A DNA stretch of 64,000 bases, taken from positions 64,868,265 to 64,932,264 of the forward strand of contig OY776121.1 of NCBI GenBank assembly GCA_963675135.1, read 5' to 3'. This DNA is from Galeopsis tetrahit. Its lineage: Eukaryota > Streptophyta > Magnoliopsida > Lamiales > Lamiaceae. The notes below the pieces were generated by a model. The model ran no database searches. It saw nothing but the letters and a program-made list of their open reading frames with translations, and was not told where the DNA came from. A program made the translations under genes and the position numbers. Shown here one piece after another: positions 53,258-64,000 of the stretch. Position 1 is the first letter of the stretch, and each line of letters begins with the position of its first letter.

Positions 53258-54475
53258 CTGTGAAATAAGACATTGTTAAAACATCTATATAAAATCAAGC
53301 CTATATACATTTGTCCACTACAAATAACCCAATTGTCCACGACTCTTCTCTAAAAAAAAAAAAAAACATAAAAAATAAAATAAAATGGTGTTCTTTATGC
53401 TCTGTTTAAAATCCACAAAACACAGAAGAAAAAACAGAACTGTACTCCGAAACCTAAAATTAAATTTAAAACACCCATCAACTATCTAGGAACTTAAATC
53501 CAGAAATAAGGGAAACCATACTCACTGATGTTGTCTACATCTCAATATTCCATAGAAAGGCGATGTCAATCCAACTTCAACGATTTACTACAACGAAATT
53601 TCAGAGATTTTGACAGCCTAATTTTCTCCAATAAAAATAGAATACAAAAAATTCTGCCGTCGTCTTCTCTGATACAACGGCGGCAGCAGCCCATGACTTT
53701 GTATCCGGCGGCGGCGCGCGACATGGAAACAGTAGGTAGCAGACGCAGATATGTATTCAGGGTCGCGACCTAGAGTGCGGTGATGTGATGCGAACCGTCC
53801 GACGGAAGAAGGAGAGTGCTGCCGCCATGGGGCCCCGTGAATGTCGGCGCAAGTTGCAGATGGGGCGGAGTGAGAGATTCCCGGCGCAGGGAAATCCACA
53901 GCCGGAAGAGGCTGCCAGTCAGATTTCATGGCCTGGACATGGCCGGCCGGCCGCCGACGTTGTAAGGAGAGAAGACGACGGCTACGCGATTGACTGTGTA
54001 ACAAAGAGAAGATTTGTTATATGAAAACCCTAGACTGAGTGAAATTGAAAATTCTGGAAATATGCAAATTATGAGCTTTTATTGGTGGGCCTCATAAAAT
54101 CTTATTTTAATAATATAGTGTTTTGGCGGGAACTTGCCTATTCTGTTTTGGGTGGTGCTAAACATCCAGAATCTGGATATCCAGAAAAGGGCATTTTGGT
54201 AATTTTATGTTTTAAGTTGTGTTGAAATGACGAATATACCCTTAAGTGTAATTTGAATTAAATAATAAAATTTGACTTTATTCTCTCTCTCTCTTTGTGT
54301 TTTCAAGGCAGTAATAATTACACACACCAACTCATTTCAAAAGTTGTATTTAATTACACTCCATCTCTATCTTCATTCTTCTTTTCTAAGAACTCCATCT
54401 TCATTTTTGTGCCGGAAAACTTCATTTTTGTGCCGGAAAAAAAATAAAAACAGCCCTTCACTCACGCCACCACCT

Positions 54476-54879
54476 TCAAACCCCAAAGCAAATTTTGTGT
54501 TGTGCATCGTATGCAGCAACAGCTTCATCCAGATCAGCGCTCACCTCCGCACGTAGGACTTCATCCTCTATCTCCATGACCCTACGCTCCAGAGACTGAC
54601 GAGCGTCGAGTAAACCTTGAAGCCTGTCCCAACGCTGCCTTAGAAAACGTCTCTCGGCCTGGTGCCTCAAACGCAACTGATGCACTTCACGACGGTTGTT
54701 CTGGACAATTTCCATTAGGCCAGTGAAGTAGTCCTAGAAATACAAAACAAAAGAAATCAATCAAACAACAAAATAATTAAACAATAGATATGTAGAAAAT
54801 AAAAAAATCACAGAAACAAAAGAGAAAGAGAGATTGATTTTTTCAAGAATCAAATAAACCCTACCACCCCCTTAGACAT
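54476..54879 (-). CDS. ~90-aa helical protein, copy 2
   Basis: Same two-exon gene as at 21829-22232: exon 1 from ATG 54879 (MSKG or MSKGV), exon 2 54733-54476. The exon 2 protein is identical to copy 1 despite at least one silent base change (cgacgg versus cggcgg region, near 54691). Promoter TATA-like box is retained. Confidence 0.55.
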
Positions 54880-55415
54880 TGATTTTGAATGATGATTGTT
54901 TGAGAGAATGAGAGATGAGAGTTTATGTTTTGCGGATGTGAGAGTGGCACGGTTGAAATGAAAGGGCAAGGGTTCCAATTTATACGGTTGAAATGAAAGG
55001 GCAAGGGTTTATGAAAGGTCTAATTTAATTTCAATCTTAATCGGACATTAAATTTTAATTTAAATCGTAATTTAAATCTTAATTTAACATAATTAACCTA
55101 GCTCCGTATTAATTTAAATCTTAATCGGACTTTTCTTAATCGGACATTAAAACTAATTAAAATCGTAATTTAAATCTTAATTTAATTTATCTTAATTTAA
55201 CATAATTAACCTAGGTAAAGATAGTACTCCGTATTAATTTAAATCTTAATCGGACATTAAAACTAATTAAAATCGAAATTTAAATCTTAATTTAATTTAA
55301 GTTAAGTTAAGTAAATATAATATTATTTGAAAGAAGATAATGTTAATTTAATTTAATTTAATTTAATTAAACTTAACTTAGTTTAACTTTAGTAAAGATA
55401 ATACTACTCGAATTA

Positions 55416-56276
55416 AGGGTTTAGGGTCCGATTACTCGATTCAATGTGTGTTTTAGGGTTTAGGGTCCGATTACTCGATTCAATGTGTGTTTTAGGGTTT
55501 AGGGTCCGATTACTCGATTCAATGTGTGTTTTAGGGTTTAGGGTCCGATTACTCGATTCAATGTGTGATTTAGGGTCCGATTACTCGTTTCAATGTGTGG
55601 TTTAGGGTTTAGGGTCTGATTACTCGTTTCAATGTGTGGTTTAGGGTTTAGGTTTTAGGGTTTAGGGTCCGATTACTCGTTTCAATGTGTGTTTTAGGGT
55701 TTAGGGTCCGATTACTCGTTTCAATGTGTGGTTTAGGGTTTAGGGTTTAAGTTTAGGGTTTAGGGTCCGATTACTCGTTTCAATGTGTGGTTTAGGGTTT
55801 AGGGTTTAAGTTTAGGGTTTAGGGTCCGATTACTCGATTCAATGTGTGATTTAGGGTCCGATTACTCGTTTCAATGGTGTGGTTTAGGGTTTAGGGTCCG
55901 ATTACTCGTTTCAATGTGTGGTTTAGGGTTTAGGGTCTAGGGTCCGATTACTCGTTTCAATGTGTGTTTTAGGGGTTTAGGGTCCGATTACTCGTTTCAA
56001 TGTGTGGTTTAGGGTTTAGGATTTAGGTTTAGGGTTTAGGGTCCGATTACTCGTTTCAATGTGTGGTTTAGGGTTTAGGTTTTAGGGTTTAGGGTCCGAT
56101 TACTCGTTTCAATGTGTGTTTTAGGGTTTAGGGTCCGATTACTCGTTTCAATGTGTGGTTTAGGGTTTAGGGTTTAGGTTTAGGGTCCGATTACTCGGTT
56201 CAATGTGTGATTTAGGGTCCGATTACTCGTTTCAATGTGTGGTTTAGGGTTTAGGGTTCGATTACTCATTTCAATA
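55416..56276 (+). repeat. Telomere-like minisatellite, copy 2
   Basis: Same ~39-bp unit as 22757-23552 but with different numbers of units and heptamers, so the arrays changed after duplication. Confidence 0.95.
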
Positions 56277-56292
56277 CAATTACACTTAGAAT

Positions 56293-56309
56293 GGTGGATG
56301 CATGGTTTA
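56293..56309 (+). other. Templated filler at a deletion junction
   Basis: 'ggtggatgcatggttta' lies between copied 13387-23566 sequence and copied 41621-45473 sequence. The same 'ggtggatgcatggttt' occurs 15-20 bases further on (56324-56340) and at 41644-41659. Confidence 0.85.
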
Positions 56310-56939
56310 GAGTGACAATAATGAGTTGATGTGGTGGATGCATGGTTTTATAGCGATTCTGATTCATAACCTTATAGTAATTAAAGATTTAGTTCGAGAT
56401 ATTCTTTACTTAATTAATCCCTTTATTCTACAATGGAAAAAGGGATTTTGCCTCTTTTGATACTACTTAATTTCCATAAGATCATCAATGGTAAGTTTTG
56501 ATCATTCATAGATTTTTTATTCATCATTAGAATGGAAACTTACCATAATTTTGGAATCTCAATAACTAAAATATACGTATATGGGAAGTATGCATTTTCC
56601 ATATATATATATAACCTTCTTGATTTTTAATTTCAAGAATGTGCTCATTAAACTTACCATAATTAATTCTTTCCAATTTCTTCAACAAGGAAACTTCGGC
56701 TCTAAATTTTACTAAAAGGAGCAGGTCCTTCATATTAACCTTCTTTTTTCGAATAACACCTCTTCACTTTTATTAAAAAAAAAAACTTTTATATTTTATG
56801 CACAACCGTGTTACTTAAAAAAATAATTTACATAAACTCGAGTTCACAAAATTTATATTATAAACACCATACAGTCGGGACGGATCAAAAAAAAATTATG
56901 ATACAAAACACTAATATATATATACATATATATATATAT

Positions 56940-58215
56940 ATTTTTTTTGAAGTAATTTTTTTTTTTTTTTTTTTTTTTGAGAAACAATATCTGAGGAGAA
57001 AAATAGATAAGTAACTACAAAAACAGATATATTAAGCAGATCTCCTTAATATATCGGGAAATATCATGTTCAATCCAATCATAAGGTATTGAAGTGTTTA
57101 TGGCATGCATGTTGAGCAAGGGCGTGAGCAACTCCATTATGGGCTAGCTCTGGAAATATGTTGGTAATCCCACACTAGAGTTCTCCTCAATAATTCCTTA
57201 ATACGAATAACGATGGAGTTCTCATAGCCATCCAATGTTTGATTGGTTGTAAGACATTGTATAGTAATAAGTGAATCCGATCGAATTCCTCTAATTTTGA
57301 AGCCCTTTTTAACACAATTAGTAAGACTAATTTCAATAGCTCTTAATTCAACAACAATAACATTATCTAGATTAACAATTCTATAAAACGAAAACATAGA
57401 AGTTGTATTTTTCATCAAAAGCATCACCTATATATAAAACGAACCCTTGCTTATCCATGGATTGACTTTTCATTCTTGTAGACTTACAGTGATTTGGAGA
57501 CTGAAGGAGGAGATCATTGTTCCCAAAATCATACCAATAGCAAATGGCCCAATCTACTTTGAACACATTCTTCATTTTATTGTTTGTCAGCTTAAATTCA
57601 TCAGAGTGAAGCCATGTGGAATGTGATGGTTCATAAGATTACCTTCTGTGGCGAGTGTGTCATTGGCGAGTTTCCAACCGAAAATACGAATTTTTTGGGG
57701 AATTCTAAGGTTCCATATAAAATGAAGTATCTTCGATTATTCTTGGAACTTGATGATTCTGGTTTTATGGAGCTTCGGTCCTTCATTGCATGATCCCTAA
57801 TAACTTCATAGCCTGATGCAACCGTGTATTTTCCGGACAAATATTTTTTTGCCAATATCATATAATTGAATTTTTAGAATGACTTCGGCTTCAAAAGGAA
57901 GAAAAACATTTTGAATTAGGTTATTGTTCCAAGCATAACCCTCAATGATGAATCGATCCACATTTGATGCACTCGCAATGCACGAAAGAGGGCGCCCCCA
58001 TTTAACTCTTGAATCCATCTATCCTTATGAATGTGTACTGTCCTTCCATCCCCAATTCGTCATCTGATCCCTAAATCCAATACATCTCTGCTCCACAAAA
58101 GAGAGCACCAAATAAACGATGGATAAGAACCAAGATGAGCTTCAAACAGATCTGAATGCTTAAAATACCGTTCTTTGAAAATCTTGCCAACTAACGTATC
58201 AGGATGCTACATGAT
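56940..58215 (-). pseudogene. LINE ORF2 remnant, 3' part, copy 2
   Basis: As 42240-43508, with a longer T run (poly(A) tail on the minus strand) at 56958-56978. It continues at 60767 once the LTR insertion is skipped; atgat target duplication at 58211-58215 marks the break. Confidence 0.8.
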
Positions 58216-60761
58216 TGTCACGTACGCCCCAAATTTAAAAATAATGACTTTTTAAAAATTAGTTAAAATAACTAATTTTAACACCTGAATCTTAATTTTT
58301 ACATGTCAAAATAGAGGTACGTAACGACTATATAATATATTTAAAAGTTAACTATTGCAGCGAAAACGATTGTAATATAATTCATGTGTAAATTAACATT
58401 TAATTATTTAACAAAGAATCTTTAAAGAAAATCACAATCCAATCAAATAAACATAAAATAATCCTTTATTCTTTAAATATATATCGATCGTCTCCCATCA
58501 CCACTCCTCGCCATTGATTAGTGTGAAAATTGCTTGAAATTCGTGTGTTTATTTTACATAATTTTGAGGGTTTTGTTGCATTATTCACACTAAATTGACT
58601 AATTGCACTTGATATGAGAAAGGTATGTGTTTTGCTATTTTTTAGGTAAATTGAACTTATTTGGAAGCAAAATACGTGTCTGAGAATTCATGAAGTCAAG
58701 AAGATAATTGCACCATTGGATGCGTCTCGAAAAAATGAGTGAAATGAAAAAAAGAATCAAGTCAATCGGAGGTCGGAAGCTCAAGATATGATCGAAACGA
58801 TAAATGCAAAATTGCAGCAGAATCCACTCGGGCGGCCGAGTCCACCCACTCGGTTGACCGAGTGAAATCTGCTTCTAGAGCATTTTCTGGACTTCCATCT
58901 CACTCGGTTGACCGTTTGAGGCCACTCGGTCGACCGTTTGAGCTCGTTTCTGCGTGCAAATTCGAGAATTTTAAAGGATTTCAAGGGCCTAAGTGCAAAT
59001 TTCGTCTCCAACACTCTTCCCAACTATAAATACCTCCCCAAATCAGATTATTAAGGAGGCTTGGCCTCACTTTCACACACTCAAACCCTAGTTTCACTCT
59101 TAGGTAGATTTTTAACATATTTTGCAAGTTTAATTCCATAGATTAGCTTCAAATTTAGTATTTATGTTGGGTTCTTGAAGATTTTGGCTACATTCACTTG
59201 TAATATTCTAGATTGTTGAAGAATCATCAAGGTGACTTCCACCCAAACTCTATTTTGTTATATTATTGATATTTTTATATCTATTTCTAGTTCTCTTGTT
59301 ATTTTAGCCATGGGTGTTTCATCAAACACCATGGGCTAAGCTTTTTATGCTTTGGGTGTTTGAAACCATGTGAATATTTAGTGTTAAAATTGTTTATGCT
59401 TTGATTATTGTTGATATTTGGATTGTTGCTTCTCTTATTGGGTTTTATTGGTGCTTTGAGTATTAGCTTCTATTAATCCATATTTTGAGACATGTTTAGC
59501 GTAGACGAGAGTTACATGAACATGTTTAAATTTATGGTGTGAGTTGTTGGTATACAAATGCGTTTATTATACTTTTAATTCGTCGAGAGAGAGTTAATTT
59601 TATTAGAACCCCATTAGGAGACATTAATTACTTGAATGGTTATTTGGGTAGTTGGTGAAGATTAAGAAGATGTCTTATTACCGGGTTTGGGAACACCTTA
59701 GACGTAAGGCTATAGTACCCGAAGGGAAATGATTTTCATCCTAGCATCTTGATGCTCTTAGCAAATCCAAATTGAAGCATAAAAACGGTATAAGCAATCC
59801 CGCTCGATTTCACTAGGTAGAGAACACCCGAAGCATTCCCAACCATTGCACTTCTCCGAATTTAGATTCGTAGTTGTTCTTTACTTTAATTGTCATTTTC
59901 TCATTTTTCTTAGTTTAGTAGTTAATTTTACTTATTAGGATTGTGTTTAGTTTAATTTATTGTCTTTAGATTATTTTTTAGCTTTAGTTTTGCATTCAAC
60001 TCCCTAAACCGTAGCTACATTAGTTATGACGACGTACAACTTTAGGGATCTATTGCACTAGCCCACCTCCCATGGTTCGATACTACTTGGTCGAAATACT
60101 TACATGTATATTACTATGATCCCTTATGCTTGAGGGGAAGTAGTTAGTCAAAATATATAGACTAAAATTCGTTTAAGTCAGTCATCCAACTCTTCAACCT
60201 GAAATTGTAAATTGTTGGGGTGAGCATGCAAGCACACTCAGTGGAATTTAAGTCATTCAATAGTTAATGCTAAAAATAAATAATCAAGTAATTGCAACTT
60301 AGTAAATAACATTTACATTGCCACATATACTTTGCCATTGATATTTTGCCATTTGATACTTTGCCCATGAAACTTTGCCATTGTAACTTTGCCAATAGAG
60401 TTTTATGAACCTTCTCAAAACCAAATCAATAACTAAGGTATTCTCACACGTAGACTTCGCATGTTTGTGGACCTTTCCAAAGTTAAATTAATGACTAAGG
60501 TATTCTCACACATAGTCAGCATGGCGGGTTACACCTGAAGACCTGTCGGCCCCGGACCCCATTTGGAGCCCATTAAATATATACATATTAAATCAATTTA
60601 CATGCATGAGAGAAGAAGGGATGTTCAAGCAATTAAAAATGCACGTAACGTTAGGAGTTATGAAAATCATTATATCTATATTATAATTTTCTTTTGAGAT
60701 AATAACTTAAAAATTAATTTCTATTATTATTATTATTATTATAAAATTCTGAGGTATTACA
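58216..60761 (+). mobile_element. Solo LTR (TGTCACG...GGTATTACA) inside the LINE
   Basis: Starts TGTCACGTACGCCCC, ends ...TTCTGAGGTATTACA, and is flanked by a perfect 5-bp duplication atgat (58211-58215, 60762-60766). Its own sequence is 58216-58514 plus 60181-60761; the middle is another solo LTR. TGTCAC...TATTACA ends are common for plant LTRs. Confidence 0.88.
58515..60180 (+). repeat. Athila-like solo LTR, nested
   Basis: Same 1666 bp as 43808-45473 but without interior. Flanks gccat (58510-58514) and gtcat (60181-60185) fit a target duplication with one C/T change. The interior was probably lost by LTR-LTR recombination. Confidence 0.82.
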
Positions 60762-60766
60762 ATGAT

Positions 60767-60990
60767 TCTCCAAAGTTGTTTCGCAAGCATAGCTTTATTG
60801 AAAAAAACAAGGTTTCGAAAGCTCAAACCACCATCCTCTTTTGGCACACACAAATCTGACAATTTCTTCCAGTGGTGTCGTTCATGTCCATTTTCTAAAC
60901 CCCACCAAAACTGAGCCATCAATTTTTCAATGTCAGAGCAAATAGAAACCGGAATACGAAAGCATGACATAACATACTTCAAAATATATT
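60767..60990 (-). pseudogene. LINE ORF2 remnant, 5' part
   Basis: Minus-strand YVMSCFRIPVSICSDIEKLM and QFWWGLENGHERHHWKKLSD, then GGLSFRNLVFFNKAMLAKQL. This is the typical end of the LINE reverse-transcriptase region. It joins in order with 58210-56940 across the LTR. Truncated upstream at about 60990. Confidence 0.85.
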
Positions 60991-61473
60991 AAATGAGTTA
61001 ATCTCTACTACATGAATTAATTACAAACATATTTAAAAAAATATTAAAGTAATACAAAAGTAATTTTTTTTTATCAATAATAGTCAAACATAAAAAAAAT
61101 ATAATTCTTTTAAAATCAGTTTCACAATTAAACTATATATACGTAAACTAATCACTTTACTATATAAGTATCAAAAGTACATTAAGAAGTTTATTTTGAG
61201 ACAACTTTTACAATAAATTCACCATAAAATGAATTGTTAAATTAATATATCAGTAAATTTACTACTTAATTTTAAAAAAATTAAAATTTAATATATATAT
61301 ATATATAGCGGTATACCAACCATACCGTTATCATACTGAAAATTTTGGTACACCGTAATCTTGGCCATTTGATATAATTTATAAAAACAGTTTTAATTAC
61401 AAATTCTAAAGTCTTGACGATTTTTCAAACGATCAACCTAATCGATTTGTCAAGACAGTCGCATTTCACCAAA
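60991..61473. other. AT-rich spacer
   Basis: AT repeats (61294-61309) and no recognisable gene. Confidence 0.5.
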
Positions 61474-62088
61474 TCTTATTATATAAAAGAAGGATGCGAC
61501 TCTCCTGGTGTCGACATGTGTACATTTGAGACTCTCCTAGTATCGACATGTGTACATTTGAGTCTTCTCTATTTTGACACGTGTTCATTTGAGTCATCCA
61601 TACTTCTAACGCGTGTCAATTTGAAGACATGTGGCGTTTTGTTTCAATTCCAAATTAATGAGAATGCGGAAAGACGGAGACATGGAAAGATACCCACCAA
61701 CTTTTATTTCATTGAGTTCTCAAACTATCCCTTCAACCAGCACGTCGTGTTTCTCATCGGCAATGCGATCATCGTTTTATTCCTCACGCTTTTCCGCTTG
61801 AGTGACGATTCCGTTTCCGGACTCCGGCGATTGCATCCTTTCTATAAGGGGAAAAAAATACTACTATCTATTAAATCTTTTGTTAAATATTTAGCTCTTT
61901 CGCAAAACACTATTTTAGAGGGTTAAATTGTCGAATTCTCTAGATTTTTTTTCCTGGAATTAGATGCCAAATTAAAACCCCTAGAAAATCTCATGAGTTA
62001 GTTTTTGCACTCAAGGTTGCAACCCTTTATTTATAGTCCTCACTTGCATGAATTATAAATTTTTTTAATTTTTTTTTCTTTTTTGCAG

Positions 62089-62194
62089 ATATATTATGAA
62101 TAGATTATTACTCGGAGTCTCGAAAGAAGGGGCGGAAGATGATCGGGATCATTATGCAAATAAGAGGATCGACCTTTCTGGAATTTCTTATAAG
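62089..62194 (+). pseudogene. Captured exon of an RNA polymerase second-largest subunit
   Basis: After a 'ttttttgcag' acceptor the frame reads YIMNRLLLGV then EDDRDHYANKRIDLSG, and ends at AAG|gtag. The EDDRDHY.NKR.DL.G block is the signature of the second-largest subunit of RNA polymerase II (RPB2); Pol I/III forms are less close. After LSG the wording departs from the family. The single exon is isolated. Confidence 0.7.
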
Positions 62195-63746
62195 GTAGTT
62201 TATGTCAAATGTGGTCTATATTTTATTTTATTATATTTCCAATATTGTTGCCTATTGGATGACCCAAATTCATGTGGTAATTAAACTGCTTTTATTTCGG
62301 TGTAGTTATTAGAAAATTAACCAGGAATGTGTGATCATATTCAGAAGATTTCCTCCTAATTAGAAAGCATAGTTTAGCTTAAACAATTTGTTTTTAGATA
62401 AATTTGAGGTTTTCTGTAAATTTAGTTGATGTGAATGCAACAATGTCTAGAGAGTGGGAAGGATCTAAATTTTCTATTTGCATTTTACGCAGAAACTATC
62501 ACAAGTTGGCTCAGATATTTGCTATTTGTTATAATCAAAGGCCTCTGGAACTAGATCAGAAGCATCTCAGGTCAAATTTTGTTTCAGAAACTGATATTCT
62601 TACTATTCTCTATTATTTGTGACATGTGGCCAAAACTCATATGTCATGTGTGTATCTATCATTAATGTTAGCCTGTCTGCATTTTCGTTTATACATATGA
62701 GGCCCCAATCATTTTCTCTACCTGATCTCCCTTTGATCTCATTTATATAAAGCATGTTGTGCCTTGAGGAATTATGGAAACCAACTTTGCAGGTCAATAC
62801 AAGGTATTCAGTGTATTGTGTAGTAAAAATGCAAAACATCTAGCAACATTATTATGAGGATAACAACATCTTAAGATTGAAATTATCTATTTGGGATATT
62901 TCTTGTAGGAAATTCAAATTGTTTCAACCTTTCATTCTAAATTTTTTGATGTATTAATTCAGTTTTAGCATTTATAATCTTTAATTTTCTTGATCCTTGA
63001 TTTGATTCAAGTGAATGATGTTCAACATTTCCACTCATTGCTACTATGTATAGTTTATTTTATTTCTTGCCTTCTTTGAGGATATGTGAAATTGTCCATC
63101 TTCTTAATAAATTCCCTCCTTTTGTTTCTACTTCTTTCTGGTGCACACACATATAAGATGCAAGACACAATTTAATCTGGATATTGCCACAAAATTATCA
63201 GGACTTGAATACTTACCATGTATCAAGAGGTTTGAATTGCTTATCGAATAAAATCGATACTCCACCCGTTGAGTTGTGTTGCCCTCAAAACATGCCTTCT
63301 TATGTTACAACGTCTCTCTTTACAGAAACCATAAGCGCAGGTTTATGTTCACTGTGAGAATAGGTATGAGATCACCGTTAATGAGGTGATTGGGAAGATT
63401 ATTTTCTATTATTCACAGATTGAAATTCTCATATGAAGACATTGTAGATGACGGAGGCACAAACATCTTAGATCATATGAATCAGGAATTTTAGAAGAAT
63501 GTTATCTAGGATGATCCTTGGAATTCTTCTTTAATTTACTCTTGGATCTTTATTTCCAATATTTTTTCTTGGGGATGACCTAAGTAATGAAGGTCAGTTT
63601 CTTAATATTTAGTATTATTTTAAAATAAACTTAGAATTCATATTGCCATAGTGATGAATGTATTTATATGCTGAAATATATGAACAACTGCATATTTGTA
63701 TTTGAGGTGTTTATTATTATTAATTTTTATTTGGGTATTTTTGCAG
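62195..63746 (+). other. Helitron interior, unidentified
   Basis: AT-rich intron-like sequence. A splice-like 'ctctttacag' occurs near 63327, but the following frame is not recognised. Short ORFs are not credible. Confidence 0.4.
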
Positions 63747-64000
63747 GACTTGAATGACAAGAATATTGAAATTATGAGGAATACTCTTTACAAGGCATAC
63801 CTTGAGGATTCATACAGATTTTATCAAGTAAGTAACCATTCTGCGTTGTTTGAAGACTTATTTTCTTTTGCACTTTTTTTTCTCGGTTTTGTATTATGTT
63901 CTAACTTAAGAATCTACAAATAGAGACTTGGCTGCAAGGATTATGACTGATCTCCTGGAATTTGAGGTTGATAGAAGGACATACAATATCACTATAAACA
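63747..64000 (+). pseudogene. Captured V-type ATPase subunit d exons
   Basis: Exon 63747-63827 (acceptor 'ttgcag', donor 'gtaagt') reads DLNDKNIEIMRNTLYKAYLE then DSYRFYQ. A second exon from about 63924 reads RLG and, after a frame change, ARIMTDLLEFEVDRRTYNIT. This matches the plant V-ATPase subunit d segment 'IMRNTLYKAYLEDFY.FC..LG..T..IM.DLL.FEADRRA.NITIN'. The frame change beside 'cttggctgc' and the wrong neighbours mark a captured fragment. It continues past the window. Confidence 0.8.

Larger units (their letters stand above)
48778..54149 (-). mobile_element. Helitron, copy 2 (3' end to the MULE insertion point)
   Basis: The minus-strand 3' end has an intact hairpin (CCGTGC ATC GCACGG), GTGAAATA and CTAG|T. 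It runs through LINE, RopGAP and POP4 fragments to 'ttggcgggaacttgcctattctgtttt' next to the MULE. The 'TTCCCGCCAAAA' near the minus-strand start is common near Helitron 5' ends. Confidence 0.65.
47949..56292. repeat. Segmental duplication, copy 2 left part
   Basis: Copy of 13387-23566, without the 19487-21802 block. It begins inside a Mutator element and ends inside the MULE, just past the minisatellite at 'cacttagaat'. Confidence 0.95.
54150..56292. mobile_element. Left end of the MULE, copy 2
   Basis: Starts GGGTGGTGCTAAACATCCAG after ttctgtttt (54141-54149). Contains the small two-exon gene and the minisatellite, then is cut at 56292. B3 and transposase genes are missing from this copy. 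Confidence 0.75.
56310..60180. repeat. Segmental duplication, copy 2 right part
   Basis: Copy of 41621-45473. Starts in the membrane-protein gene's upstream region, without its CDS. Confidence 0.95.
61474..64000 (+). mobile_element. Second gene-capturing Helitron (5' part)
   Basis: A|TCTTATTATATAAAAGAAGG followed by 'atgcgactctcctggtgtcg' is a typical plant Helitron 5' end, with tandem 'cgacatgtgtacatttgag' repeats after it. It carries exons of two unrelated host genes in the same direction. The 3' end is beyond the window. Confidence 0.6.

Overview
This is nuclear DNA of a flowering plant, most likely a eudicot: it has spliced genes with GT-AG introns, plant transposon families (Ty1-copia, Ty3-gypsy of Athila type, LINE, CACTA, hAT, Mutator/FAR1, Stowaway-like MITEs, Helitrons) and TTTAGGG-type repeats. 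Nearly all of it is mobile DNA. The best candidate for an ordinary host gene is one small membrane-protein gene (41282-41542). No rRNA, tRNA or CRISPR was seen.

Layout. 1-~8300: a young non-autonomous LTR retrotransposon whose only long ORF (1495 aa) is an Athila-ORF1/'plant transposon protein'-like coiled-coil protein; it has no protease, integrase or RT. 8412-9009: mariner/Stowaway-like element. 9719-12236: small minus-strand copia-like element without pol, with a MITE in each LTR. 12878-13969: GC-rich non-autonomous Mutator element with a 9-bp target duplication. 14220-34902: a minus-strand Helitron carrying captured exons (RNase P POP4, RopGAP). It was invaded by a Mutator-like element (MULE) that encodes a FAR1-type transposase, a B3-domain protein and a small helical protein and contains a telomere-like minisatellite. 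That MULE was in turn invaded by an intact Ty1-copia element (28258-34332) a few codons into the transposase gene. 34903-41620: a CACTA element with 152-bp internal repeats, a hAT element with a nested Stowaway, and the membrane-protein gene. 41621-47944: LINE remnant, LTR fragment, and an Athila-like element (LTR plus gag-like ORF).

47949-60180 repeats earlier sequence: 47949-56292 copies 13387-23566, and 56310-60180 copies 41621-45473. I read this as a tandem duplication of roughly 34.5 kb. Copy 2 then lost about 18 kb (the 23567-41620 equivalent, joined through a 17-bp templated filler), and its Athila-like element collapsed to a solo LTR. The two copies complement each other: the MULE's left end and 9-bp target duplication survive only in copy 2, and its right end with the same 9 bp only in copy 1. 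From 61474 to the window end lies a second gene-capturing Helitron with exon fragments of an RNA polymerase second-largest subunit and V-ATPase subunit d.

The most interesting system is the MULE: transposase and a B3-domain gene are convergent, as mudrA and mudrB are in maize MuDR, with an extra small spliced gene and a telomere-heptamer minisatellite. Family assignments rest on motifs read by eye; no database search was possible.
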